DNA from: a virus
IMG/VR virus record: IMGVR_UViG_3300045612_000702
Location: 1-30,076 of that record
DNA length: 30,076 nt
Direction: 5' to 3' (one strand)
The first letter of the stretch is position 1; each line of letters starts with the position of its first letter. A model generated the notes under the pieces. It made no database searches. It was not told the DNA's origin and saw nothing but the letters and a program-made list of their open reading frames with translations. This document shows, piece by piece, positions 21,045 to 28,119 of the stretch. The translations under genes and the position numbers were made by a program.

Positions 21045-21758
21045 TCAGGGGAAGATATAGCGCGCGAACGTCTGCGCGGTGAAAGCAAAGAACAGTGCTT
21101 GTTGGTCTTCCCTGCCCTGCCGGATAATCCAGTTCAACTCGTGCGCCCGGTCATCATCCGGGGCGATAAACACGACCGCTGTACTGGATGGCATGACCGA
21201 TTCATCTGACGCCTCGTACGCGCGCCAGTAGTCCGCGAGCTTCGTCTTAATCTGCGGGGTGCGCTCCGTTCCCATATCCACCTCTAGCCACAGGTGAACG
21301 GTGGACTGCCGGTGCGGGTCAATCACTTCCATGTAGAGGTCCGGGCGTAGCTCTACCCCGCCGACAACGCCCCAACTATCCGGCTCCGTCCTGAAGCCGT
21401 CGATAGTGATTCTCTTCGCGCGCTCTAGTTCGAGCAGTTCACAGTACGCGTCAGCCACGGCGAGTGTGTGCGGCTTGACTGCCCTAGCGGGCCAGTATGC
21501 CCCCTCACGCCTCGCCAGAGCCCATCCAGCGCGTCCTAGCTGGTAGACGTACTGCGAACTACCTGCGCCGGTTCCGCCTCGCATACGGCGCTCTATACGG
21601 GCGAGATATTTTCGCTCTACAAGACGGTTCAAAGCGTCATACATCCTCGTCAGCGACTTCGCTTCGTGAAAGTGAAGGCAACGGACATGGTCCGTTGCTA
21701 GCTGTCCGAAGCGAGCAACTGACATGACAATCTGGCGGTCGCGGTCGAGGATGAGCAT
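21045..21758 (-). CDS. Replication-relaxation family protein
   Basis: 237 aa from ATG 21758 (MLILDRDRQIVMSVARFGQL). The frame is open to 21896, but a leaderless promoter fixes 21758. An N-terminal winged helix (DRDRQIVMSVARFGQLATDH through RLVERKYLARIERR) is followed by YVYQLGRAGWALARREG and an alpha/beta domain with ELRPDLYMEV and HLWLEVDMGTE. This fits the replication-relaxation family known from plasmids and integrated elements of Gram-positive bacteria. The ELRPD...EVDMGTE core looks nuclease-like. It sits divergent from the early operon, where a repressor or initiator would be. Both roles are possible. Confidence 0.8.
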   Translation of the reverse strand: MLILDRDRQIVMSVARFGQLATDHVRCLHFHEAKSLTRMYDALNRLVERKYLARIERRMRGGTGAGSSQYVYQLGRAGWALARREGAYWPARAVKPHTLAVADAYCELLELERAKRITIDGFRTEPDSWGVVGGVELRPDLYMEVIDPHRQSTVHLWLEVDMGTERTPQIKTKLADYWRAYEASDESVMPSSTAVVFIAPDDDRAHELNWIIRQGREDQQALFFAFTAQTFARYIFP

Positions 21759-21794
21759 GGAAGTGACTATGAGGGAACGTAGTCCGCGCGTCAA
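21758..21794 (-). promoter_or_regulatory. Leaderless promoter of the replication-relaxation gene
   Basis: On the minus strand there is TTGACG (21794-21789), 17 bp, CATAGT (21771-21766), CACTTCC, then ATG 21758. Confidence 0.8.
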
Positions 21795-21940
21795 GCAGCC
21801 CGCGATCCCAGTGCTGACGCGGATCTGCCGTGTAGCGATACCCACAACACCCACACAGCGAGGTCCACGGTAGCTACCTACTCTCCGTTGCCCCACCTAG
21901 TTTTCCACAATTAGTCCCAACCAACTCAAACATATTGGTA

Positions 21941-21976
21941 TTGACTTTTAAGCGGAATGGCTCATACTAAGCGCCA
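21941..21976 (+). promoter_or_regulatory. Early operon promoter
   Basis: TTGACT (21941-21946), 16 bp, CATACT (21963-21968), AAGCGCC, then a start near A21976. It shares 16- and 12-bp identical blocks with RNA A's promoter in the opposite orientation. A DnaA-box-like TTTTCCACA lies at 21901. Otherwise I see nothing definite in 21795-21940. Confidence 0.75.
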
Positions 21977-22035
21977 GGTAAACGCGGCGCAGTGAGGAAT
22001 TAAAGGCGCGACAGCAAGTCACCGGAGGTATAAAC

Positions 22036-22068
22036 GTGAATTGGAGGGCAACCAATAGACAGGAATAA
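22036..22068 (+). other. Possible leader peptide ORF in early operon
   Basis: A GTG with a strong GGAGG 7 nt upstream opens a 10-codon frame (MNWRATNRQE), with rare-type AGG and AGA codons, and stops 5 nt before the next ATG. It overlaps a GAGGGCA...ACAGGA box similar to the late-gene leaders. Confidence 0.35.
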
Positions 22069-22073
22069 GAACA

Positions 22074-22376
22074 ATGCAGCAACCTTTTCCATGGATCATC
22101 CCAAGCAAGTACAGGGGTGACGCAGTAAAAAGGCACACGCATCACTGGGACAGCCACCTAATACAGGCAGCCCAGGAGATCGCAGCGGAGGAATCCGCAA
22201 AGTACGGTCGCAAGATCTCCGGTATGACACTCATAGCCACTTTGGCAACACAGCGAGGTGAGTTCTACACGGAGATGCGAAAGCGGCTCAATCAACGAAT
22301 GAAGGGACTGAAGAAGGAGTACCAGCGCAATGAGCGAGAGAGACACGACAACGAAAGAGCCAAACTTGGCCTCTGA
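22074..22376 (+). CDS. Hypothetical early protein, basic helical C terminus
   Basis: 100 aa, first full gene of the early operon. The N terminus MQQPFPWIIPSKYRGDAVKR is followed by HHWDSHLIQAAQEIAAEESA and a long charged helix (EMRKRLNQRMKGLKKEYQRN, ERERHDNERAKLGL) that could form a coiled coil. AGGA lies 8 nt before the ATG. It overlaps the ERF gene by 47 bp. No family is recognised. Its place before ERF suggests recombination or replication. Confidence 0.65.
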   Translation: MQQPFPWIIPSKYRGDAVKRHTHHWDSHLIQAAQEIAAEESAKYGRKISGMTLIATLATQRGEFYTEMRKRLNQRMKGLKKEYQRNERERHDNERAKLGL

Positions 22377-23040
22377 TACAGCGGCACTGAACATCTACCA
22401 GAAGCTTGCCCGCATCACGGGCGAGGTAGGAGTGATCGCTAAGGGCGGCCAGAACCGCGAACAGTCATACGCGTTCATCGAGTATGCAGCGGTCGCAGGA
22501 AAGCTCCGCGATCTGTTCGCCAAGTACGGCGTCGTCATCGTCCCTCGTATGCAGCAGGTATCGAAGCAGACCCGCCTCGACATCACGTCGAAGGGGGGCA
22601 AGGCAGGTGTGTGGGCGCTCATCGACTTCACCTTCACCGTCGTCAATGCAGACAACCCGGAAGATAAGTTCACTGTTACGTGGACCGGGGAAGCCGCCGA
22701 CTACGGCGACAAGGCGACGAACAAGGCAGCGACGAGCGCACTCAAGTACTACCTGATGCGTCAGTTCAACGTCAGTGAGAAGGGTGATGATCCCGACGCT
22801 GACAGTCATTCATTCAACAGCGCTAAGCCGCAGCCGGCGGTCGGTGCAAAGCCCCAGGCTTCACCGAATAAGGCAGCGTCACAGAAGCAGCTCGACCTCA
22901 TCACCACGCTCGCAAAGCGTAAGGGTAAGGACGATGACTGGCTGACCAGCGTTATCGAGAAGGTCGTGTCCAGTGCGGGCGCTTCCGAGGTGATCGACAA
23001 GCTTCAAGAGCTACCCGACGCTACACCGGAGGCAGCCTGA
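22330..23040 (+). CDS. erf: ERF family single-strand annealing protein
   Basis: 236 aa. The ERF core is at about 20-155: LNIYQKLARITGEVGVIAKG, YAFIEYAAVAGKLRDLFAKY, GVVIVPRM, FTVTWTGEAADYGDKATNKA and ATSALKYYLMRQFNVSE. ERF proteins anneal complementary single strands and support phage recombination and genome circularisation. A Ser/Pro/Ala linker (160-185) leads to a C-terminal helical domain (QKQLDLITTLAKRKGKDDDW, VVSSAGASEVIDKLQEL) of a type often attached to ERF. An AGAAGGAG site lies 10 nt upstream, inside the previous gene. It is the marker gene of the early module. Confidence 0.92.
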   Translation: MSERDTTTKEPNLASDTAALNIYQKLARITGEVGVIAKGGQNREQSYAFIEYAAVAGKLRDLFAKYGVVIVPRMQQVSKQTRLDITSKGGKAGVWALIDFTFTVVNADNPEDKFTVTWTGEAADYGDKATNKAATSALKYYLMRQFNVSEKGDDPDADSHSFNSAKPQPAVGAKPQASPNKAASQKQLDLITTLAKRKGKDDDWLTSVIEKVVSSAGASEVIDKLQELPDATPEAA

Positions 23041-23228
23041 TGGAAGAGGGCTACATCGGATCGAAAGAAGAGGAGATGGACGAGGAAGGGCGCATCGTCG
23101 ATGAAGAGACGCGCCGCGAGTCCACCCTCTGCGCCAACTGCCTAGACCGGCAGTGGACCAAAGTAATCAAGGGCTCCCACCTCTGCCTGGAATGCGCTGA
23201 GCGCTACCCCAACGGCATGCCCTTCTAA
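23040..23228 (+). CDS. Small zinc-binding protein
   Basis: 62 aa. A very acidic first half (EEGYIGSKEEEMDEEGRIVD) is followed by CANCLDRQW and CLECAERYPNG, two CxxC pairs 20 residues apart that would hold one zinc. Its ATG overlaps the ERF stop (TGATG). Short two-CxxC proteins next to recombination genes are common in phages and usually unassigned. Confidence 0.7.
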   Translation: MEEGYIGSKEEEMDEEGRIVDEETRRESTLCANCLDRQWTKVIKGSHLCLECAERYPNGMPF

Positions 23229-23262
23229 TAACTAACGGGCAGTGCCCAAGGACAACTGAATA

Positions 23263-23742
23263 ATGTCAACCGTTTCATTATCAAAGATGAAGTTCCAGCA
23301 GATCGCTGACGATCTCACCGGGACGACACTTTCGCAGAAGACCATCGCGGGTAACCGCAACGTCGGTCAGACCACCGTCAGCAAGGTGAACACCGCTGGC
23401 ACCTATATCAACTTCAGGAAGGGCCGCAAGGCTAAGCAACCGCTCCGTCCAGCGCAACCTCTCACGAGCGCGCAGAAGGAAGCTATCGCACGCAAGCAGA
23501 ACCTGAACCCACAGACGGCATCAGACCGCCGTGAGAAGCGCTTTGCGAAGGAACTAGAACGCCTGGACAACACGCCTACTCGCGACGAGTTCAAACACGA
23601 GATCAGTGCGCTGCACACACGAATCGACACGCTGAGTGCGGTCTACCGGGGACTCGCGACCAACTGGCTCTTTCGGGCACTTTTCGGCAAGACGGTCGTG
23701 CGTGCAATTGATCGACTAGTTGCGGAAGAGCGAGGTCGATAG
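23263..23742 (+). CDS. Putative DNA-binding protein with HTH-like N terminus
   Basis: 159 aa. Residues 10-45 (FQQIADDLTGTTLSQKTIAG, NRNVGQTTVSKVNTAGTYIN) look like a helix-turn-helix in which NVGQTTVSKVN would be the recognition part. A basic linker (FRKGRKAKQPLRPAQPL) is followed by helices (KRFAKELERLDNTPTRDEFK, ISALHTRIDTLSAVYRGLAT). AAGGA lies 9 nt before the ATG. It could be an operon regulator or replication accessory. The family is not recognised. Confidence 0.65.
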   Translation: MSTVSLSKMKFQQIADDLTGTTLSQKTIAGNRNVGQTTVSKVNTAGTYINFRKGRKAKQPLRPAQPLTSAQKEAIARKQNLNPQTASDRREKRFAKELERLDNTPTRDEFKHEISALHTRIDTLSAVYRGLATNWLFRALFGKTVVRAIDRLVAEERGR

Positions 23743-23940
23743 ATGGCGGGCACGAAGGAAGGCGGTCGAAAGGCCGCCGCCAAGAACCTAGCTCGCAACC
23801 CGAACTTCTACGCGGACATCGGCCGTAAGGGAGGAAGCGCCCGCGGTGTCGTGAAGGGATTCGCTGCACGACCTGATCTTGCGATTATCGCCGGTATCAA
23901 GGGTGGCTCGATCTCGCGCCGACGAAAGAGTGAAGCATGA
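23743..23940 (+). CDS. KGG-repeat small protein
   Basis: 65 aa. It has the pattern of KGG/stress-induced small proteins: EGGRKAAAKNLARNPNFYAD, IGRKGGSARG, GFAARPDLAIIAGIKGGSIS. Bacterial relatives are hydrophilic general-stress proteins, and similar short copies are frequent in phage early operons, where the role is unknown. It begins directly after the preceding TAG and ends in an ATGA overlap with the next gene. The charge is strongly basic. Confidence 0.75.
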   Translation: MAGTKEGGRKAAAKNLARNPNFYADIGRKGGSARGVVKGFAARPDLAIIAGIKGGSISRRRKSEA

Positions 23941-24176
23941 GTATCGACTACCGCGAAACACTAGTCACCTACCTGCGTGCTGATAGCACGAGGGATTGTG
24001 CAAAGACCCTCGGTATCTCCGTTCAGGCGCTTCAGTACCGTCTCAAGCTGTTGAAGCAAGCTGGCGTCAAGGTGCCGCGCAAGGGACGCGCCCGAGGGAA
24101 GATCTCGGCGCTGGAAGTATCACAACTCAACTCCCTCATCAGTAAGCATCTGAAGGAAGAGTCTCAGATTCGATGA
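23937..24176 (+). CDS. Small HTH protein
   Basis: 79 aa. An HTH is evident in the first half: LRADSTRDCAKTLGISVQAL then QYRLKLLKQAGVKVP, the pattern of a Fis/sigma-type trihelical reader with basic flank KGRARGK. The second half is a helix (SALEVSQLNSLISKHLKEES). It is coupled by ATGA to both the KGG gene before it and the recombinase after it. It could be a cofactor or regulator for the recombinase, in the way that directionality factors pair with recombinases, but this is inference. Confidence 0.7.
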   Translation: MSIDYRETLVTYLRADSTRDCAKTLGISVQALQYRLKLLKQAGVKVPRKGRARGKISALEVSQLNSLISKHLKEESQIR

Positions 24177-24823
24177 GTCGGGTTGTCGCCTACATCCGTG
24201 TGAGTACCGAGACGCAGACGGTTGAGAACCAACTGTCCGGGATCGAGAAGTACGCGGAGAGCAACAACCTGACCATCGACGAAGTGGCCGGGGAGACGAT
24301 CTCCGGGTACAAGAGCAAGCTCAACGAGCGCAAGCTGAGTGAGGTGCTGGCCAGTCTCGAAAGAGGTGACACGCTCATCATCAGCGAGACGAGCCGCATA
24401 TCTCGTCGCCTACTGGACGTGCTCAACACTATCCAGGAGCTACTAGACAAGGGCGTCAACGTCATCGCCGTCAAGGAAGGCATCGTCTTCCGGGACGACA
24501 TCAACTCGAAGGTGCTGGCGTTCGCCTTTGGTCTGTCTGCCGAGATCGAGCGCAGCCTCATCTCAGCCCGCACCCGCGAAGCTCTGGCCAAGAAGAAGGC
24601 CGATGGCGTCGTGCTGGGTCGCCCGCCAGGCAGCGGCAAGCCGGAAGGCCTGAAGTTGTTCGGCAAGGACGAAGAGATCCTGGCCATGCAGCTCAAACGT
24701 GTGCCGAAAGCCACGATTGCGCGCTTGCTTGACGTTAACCGCGAAACATTGAACCGCTACATAAAACGGCAGCAACTAGACAAAGAATTGCTCTGGAGAC
24801 TTCACCAGAAAATCGGCATTTAA
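24173..24823 (+). CDS. Small serine recombinase (resolvase/invertase type)
   Basis: 216 aa. The catalytic domain starts VVAYIRVSTETQTVENQ, with the nucleophile Ser 11. It continues with LIISETSRISRRLLDVLNTI and the FAFGLSAEIERSLISARTRE helix E, and ends with VVLGRPPGSGK. A C-terminal HTH_7-like domain (about 160-205: LAMQLKRVPKATIARLLDVN, RETLNRYIKRQ) binds DNA. This is the resolvase/invertase architecture, distinct from the large integrase at 28619. It could resolve dimers, invert a segment, or regulate the operon. I see no clear inverted crossover pair. Confidence 0.9.
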   Translation: MSRVVAYIRVSTETQTVENQLSGIEKYAESNNLTIDEVAGETISGYKSKLNERKLSEVLASLERGDTLIISETSRISRRLLDVLNTIQELLDKGVNVIAVKEGIVFRDDINSKVLAFAFGLSAEIERSLISARTREALAKKKADGVVLGRPPGSGKPEGLKLFGKDEEILAMQLKRVPKATIARLLDVNRETLNRYIKRQQLDKELLWRLHQKIGI

Positions 24824-24896
24824 CGTATGTGTGCTGATTCTGCCGCACTTTGAACGTAAACCATAACGACGCCGAAGCGTCAAGAAACCACATGAA

Positions 24897-25265
24897 ATGA
24901 GAGAAATCAAGTTCAGACTCTGGAACGACGCACAGGGTTTCATGGACGAAGTCGATTCAATCGACTTGGAAGCATGGAATGACCCTGACGAGCGGCCAAG
25001 CAATATACACCTGATGCAGTACACCGGCCTCAAAGACAAGAACGGTGTGGAGATCTACGAGGGGGACATCGTCCGCATCGGGACACTCGAAGGCGAACCG
25101 CTAGGTGCTATCGAGTGGGATGAGAATTATGCACAGTACGAGATAAACGATAATGACCGCTATAAGTTTGGCGGTGAGTACGTTGAACATCATCGTGCGC
25201 AGAGCTTTGAAGTCATCGGCAACATCTACGAGGACCCAGAGCTTCTGAGGGGTGGTGATGCGTGA
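24897..25265 (+). CDS. YopX family protein (copy 2)
   Basis: 122 aa, MREIKFRLWNDAQGFMDEVD, then LMQYTGLKDKNGVEIYEGDI and FEVIGNIYEDPELLRGG, the same signature blocks as copy 1. The variable middle is shorter. No strong ribosome site precedes the ATG. The 73-nt gap after the recombinase contains a GACGC/GCGTC mini-hairpin and little else. Its stop overlaps the next start. Two YopX copies on opposite strands, in early and accessory modules, suggest separate acquisition or duplication. Confidence 0.88.
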   Translation: MREIKFRLWNDAQGFMDEVDSIDLEAWNDPDERPSNIHLMQYTGLKDKNGVEIYEGDIVRIGTLEGEPLGAIEWDENYAQYEINDNDRYKFGGEYVEHHRAQSFEVIGNIYEDPELLRGGDA

Positions 25266-25894
25266 GTGAACACGAATACCAGCCCGAAGGCCCACGCGAC
25301 CTTGATCCCGATGAAGCACGAGATCTCGAGTCCCTAGATAGCCGGATCATCAAGCAGCACATCGACGCTGCGATCCGGGAGTGCCGGCCAATCGACGACG
25401 CGACGGCGCGCATGATCGCGGCCAACATCCATGGCGGCCAGCGCAGCGCACTTTACGCGTTCACCTCTACCGGCATCGTGGACCGCATCTCGCTCAATCA
25501 CGAGCTGATGACGCAGTACCACTACGACCACACAGACGGCGATCTAGTCATCTGGCACATGGCCCTGGACCAGTACATCGCTGCGCGGGTGCATGAAGGA
25601 CCGGTCGAAGGCTGGGGTCGCTTGTGGCACGACGAGGACGAGAACACTCCCCCAATGGAGCCGCGATTACGCGAAGAGCTCCTGGCCGAGTTGATCGACC
25701 AGTTCAAGTACGTCACGGACGACGAACTGAAGCGCCGCATCCTGGCGAACGAGGACGACGCAGAAGCCGAGAAGGCCGAGTTCACCCGGCGCTGTGACGA
25801 GCGCGGTGAGACGTGGGGCTACGGGATGTGGGAGACAGGTGAAGAGATATGGATCAAGCCAAAAGACTCTTCTGAGGGGGATGGTGATGAGTGA
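25262..25894 (+). CDS. Conserved hypothetical acidic protein
   Basis: 210 aa from GTG 25262, just before the YopX stop. A recognisable core IHGGQRSALYAFTSTGIVDR is followed by LVIWHMALDQYIAARVHEGP and VEGWGRLW, seen in many proteins of actinobacterial elements without a known function. A long acidic helical region (DDELKRRILANEDDAEAEKA) and an aromatic end (WGYGMWETGEEIWIKPKD) complete it. Overall charge is strongly negative. The placement directly before an ArdC-like gene suggests a counter-defence group; that is inference. Confidence 0.7.
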   Translation: MSEHEYQPEGPRDLDPDEARDLESLDSRIIKQHIDAAIRECRPIDDATARMIAANIHGGQRSALYAFTSTGIVDRISLNHELMTQYHYDHTDGDLVIWHMALDQYIAARVHEGPVEGWGRLWHDEDENTPPMEPRLREELLAELIDQFKYVTDDELKRRILANEDDAEAEKAEFTRRCDERGETWGYGMWETGEEIWIKPKDSSEGDGDE

Positions 25895-26702
25895 CACTCT
25901 CCCACGTACAAGCCTCGAACTCCCAACCAGTGAAGAGCTGCTGAGCGCACTCTTCGACATCCCTGGATCAACCGGGGAGACATACAGTCGGCTGCACAAC
26001 TACAGTCCGCGCAACCTCGGCTTCTTGGCGCTACAAGGTTGTCCACCTCAACCAGTAGCGACGTACAAGCGTTGGAAGGAGCTTGGCTTTCAAGTCCAGA
26101 GGGGCGAGAAGGCCTACTCCATCCTTCGACCCATACAGGTGAGATTGAAGGGCGAGGACGAGCCCGACACCGAGCAGGAGGAAGATCCGAAGTTCATCCG
26201 CCGCTTCAAGGTGGTGAAGGCGCTCTTCCACTATGGCCAAGTAGCTGGCGACGGTGAGCTACCTCCCTACGTGCCGCGCGATTGGTCAGTTGATCGGGCG
26301 TTGGACACGCTCGACATCGTGAGGGCTCCATTCGAGAGCTACAACGGCAACATCGGCGGGTATGCGTTCGACAGGAACATCACTGTCAGTCCCCTCGCCC
26401 CCTACCCGCTGCGGACCACCGTGCACGAGATGTGCCACGTAGAGCATGGGCATACCGCTCCTGAGGGAATGAAGGAGTACCAGACGCATCGAGGCGCAAT
26501 GGAGTTCGAGGGTGAAGCTAGCGCATTCGTGACCTTGAAAGAGATTGATGCTCTGGACGACGAGACGGCACAGGTGAGCAGGGGGTACGTCCAGTCCTGG
26601 ATGCGTAACGAGCGGCCAAGTGAACAAAGTCTGAGGCGCGTTCTGAGCGTCGCTACACGAGTAATAGAAGCAGGTTACGAAAAGGAGGTGACTAATGGAT
26701 AG
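25887..26702 (+). CDS. ArdC-like antirestriction protein with metallopeptidase domain
   Basis: 271 aa from ATG 25887, which has GAGGGGG 6 nt upstream; a longer frame to 25794 lies inside the previous gene. The N-terminal part (about 35-125: YSPRNLGFLALQGCPPQPVA, TYKRWKELGFQVQRGEKAYS, FKVVKALFHYGQV) matches the ArdC single-strand-DNA-binding domain. The C-terminal part has VHEMCHVEHGH, with HExxH at 180-184 and a later EFEGEASAF glutamate as third ligand, a zincin-type site. ArdC proteins protect incoming DNA from restriction. It is expressed early, as expected. Confidence 0.85.
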   Translation: MSDTLPRTSLELPTSEELLSALFDIPGSTGETYSRLHNYSPRNLGFLALQGCPPQPVATYKRWKELGFQVQRGEKAYSILRPIQVRLKGEDEPDTEQEEDPKFIRRFKVVKALFHYGQVAGDGELPPYVPRDWSVDRALDTLDIVRAPFESYNGNIGGYAFDRNITVSPLAPYPLRTTVHEMCHVEHGHTAPEGMKEYQTHRGAMEFEGEASAFVTLKEIDALDDETAQVSRGYVQSWMRNERPSEQSLRRVLSVATRVIEAGYEKEVTNG

Positions 26703-26754
26703 CATCGCCCTTTATGACGCCCGGATGATCTGGCGGAGAAATCGCATTGACTAA
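26695..26754 (+). CDS. Possible 19-residue peptide with strong ribosome site
   Basis: AAAGGAGGTGAC places a near-perfect Shine-Dalgarno 6 nt before ATG 26695. The frame is MDSIALYDARMIWRRNRID and stops at 26754. It overlaps both the ArdC-like stop and the next possible start (TTG 26747). The site may instead serve translational coupling. Confidence 0.4.
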   Translation: MDSIALYDARMIWRRNRID

Positions 26755-26956
26755 CTTTGCCCCAGGTCTCACAATAAGCGCCGGGATGAATACACCCAAC
26801 GACATAGTCACCTCAGAGTTGAGTTTCGAATCACTAGAAACAGAACCCGACCCCAATACCCTACGCGGGATAACAAAGGCAGTAGAGATTCTCACTTGGC
26901 ACTACCTTCCCGCGTACGCACTTTTCAGGCTTGCCCACATGAGGCGAGCACACTAA
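26747..26956 (+). CDS. Small hypothetical protein
   Basis: 69 aa from TTG 26747, or 56 aa from ATG 26786 (MNTPNDIVTSELSFESLETE). The tail is aromatic and basic (ILTWHYLPAYALFRLAHMRR). TTG overlaps the end of the 19-codon frame, which would allow coupling through its strong ribosome site. Composition is protein-like. No family is recognised. Confidence 0.42.
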   Translation: MTNFAPGLTISAGMNTPNDIVTSELSFESLETEPDPNTLRGITKAVEILTWHYLPAYALFRLAHMRRAH

Positions 26957-27228
26957 GCCGGTCAGCGTCGAACCGTTAGACGTACGAAGCCACGAGGCAA
27001 CCGGTCGCACCTTTATATAGACCATCTACGGATGGCCTATCAGCTCAAGTAGGAGCGTTCCCCTGTGGGATCGTGTTGGTGAACCTGGTTGAGCTGATAG
27101 GGCGCGTGAACGTCTCTCTTTCCTGCGCTCGAACCTCGCATCCGCCGATGGGGACCGAAGACCCCATCGGCACCTCAGCACTGGTCGCCAGCTATCAATA
27201 GGTAGTGCTTGCCCGGTGGCCAGTGCTG
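26957..27228 (+). ncRNA. Structured leader RNA ending at a start codon
   Basis: A gene-free stretch of 272 nt with three strong helices: CCTATCAGCTCA/TGAGCTGATAGG (12 bp, 27036-27047 with 27090-27101), GCCGATGGGG/CCCCATCGGC (10 bp, 27144-27171), and CAGCACTGG/CCAGTGCTG (9 bp, 27176-27184 with 27220-27228). The last helix ends on the base before ATG 27229, and the likely ribosome site GGTGG (27215-27219) is in its loop side. Smaller pairs are CCGGT/ACCGG near 26960-27003 and GACCATC/GATGGCC near 27020. TTGGCA-17-CACTTT upstream (inside the 26747 gene) could drive it. It is not homologous by eye to RNAs A and B. Confidence 0.55.
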
Positions 27229-27567
27229 ATGTCTGAACTGCACCCTCGCATCTACGAACTAGGCGAACGACCCCCAGAGGTCGCGCTGATGTCGTTGCAG
27301 GAGTTCTACATGCACCAGTACGCGGACTTCTTGCACGACCACATCAACGATCTGCGGCGACAGATGATCGAGGATCAGATCACGCTGCGCGACATCGACC
27401 GTCAAGCATTGCTCTTCCCTATCACGGACGCAGAGCGGGAGAGGCGAGAGGCTACCCACGACCACCTGATGCGAGTGATCGGGCACGCGGGGATATGCAT
27501 GAGCATCATCAGTCGGCCGCTCGCCCCGGACTATCTGTTCTTCCTGCCAATGACACCTGACGCGTGA
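27229..27567 (+). CDS. Hypothetical early protein behind structured leader
   Basis: 112 aa from ATG 27229 (MSELHPRIYELGERPPEVAL). A TTG at 27205 in the same frame lies in the RNA loop and is less likely. The middle is helical and amphipathic (LQEFYMHQYADFLHDHINDL, RRQMIEDQITLRDIDRQALL), then DAERERREATHDHLMRVIGH and a hydrophobic C-terminal third (AGICMSIISRPLAPDYLFFL). It has one cysteine. The family is not recognised. Its translation is probably controlled by the helix that ends at its ATG. Confidence 0.68.
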   Translation: MSELHPRIYELGERPPEVALMSLQEFYMHQYADFLHDHINDLRRQMIEDQITLRDIDRQALLFPITDAERERREATHDHLMRVIGHAGICMSIISRPLAPDYLFFLPMTPDA

Positions 27568-27628
27568 CGTGTCATCCGTCGATCAACCGGTCGGCGGATA
27601 ACCACACCACGAACAGAAGGTGAGCACT

Positions 27629-28111
27629 ATGACATGGGGAGTCATCATCCCAGCGGATGAGTCGCAGCCGCCCCGGCTGAAGATGTTCCAGGACTTCACG
27701 GAGTACCAGGAAGCAGTAGGAGGGCCGTTCCAGGCTCTCGACCTCGAAGCAGTACCCGCATCGTTCTTCGTGAACGACGAGGGCAAGCTGATGGGGCTCG
27801 AACAGAACCGGCGCGCGACGTTGGTCTGGTGGGCATCGGTCGCGGGGATCATCGGGCACGACGTACTCGTGGGCGATGTCGTCCTGGTCGGGCTACCGGA
27901 TGACGACGGCGACACGCAGTCGCTCCCCGGCGAACTGCAACGCATCTTCACGCAGCGCGACCGCTTCCGGGTGGAGTACGTGCGCCAGAAGTCGCCCGAG
28001 CCGAGGGTGACGGTGGAGATCATGGAGACGTGGCCAGAGGCGTATGAGTACGCCTGCATCATCCAGGGTCGCTTCCCCGACATCATCAGCACCAAGGTCG
28101 TTCCCTTCTGA
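27629..28111 (+). CDS. DUF3846-like early protein
   Basis: 160 aa from ATG 27629, with AGAAGG upstream. The block YQEAVGGPFQALDLEAVPAS, FFVNDEGKLMGLEQNRRATL, then HDVLVGDVVLVGLPDDDGDT matches the DUF3846 pattern (VGG, xVNExGKxxxLxxN, DxxVGDVVxxG), a domain common in phages, plasmids and conjugative elements and without a known activity. It is last in the early operon and is followed by a strong hairpin. A small inverted repeat (ATCCGTCGA/TCGGCGGAT, 27575-27600) lies in the gap before it. Confidence 0.72.
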   Translation: MTWGVIIPADESQPPRLKMFQDFTEYQEAVGGPFQALDLEAVPASFFVNDEGKLMGLEQNRRATLVWWASVAGIIGHDVLVGDVVLVGLPDDDGDTQSLPGELQRIFTQRDRFRVEYVRQKSPEPRVTVEIMETWPEAYEYACIIQGRFPDIISTKVVPF

Positions 28112-28119
28112 ACGTGGAA

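Noticed and set aside
26957-27228. Third member of the 17871/20664 RNA family
   Set aside because: It is strongly structured but lacks the CATGG/CCATG helix and the TAGTAGAA block, and the arm order differs.
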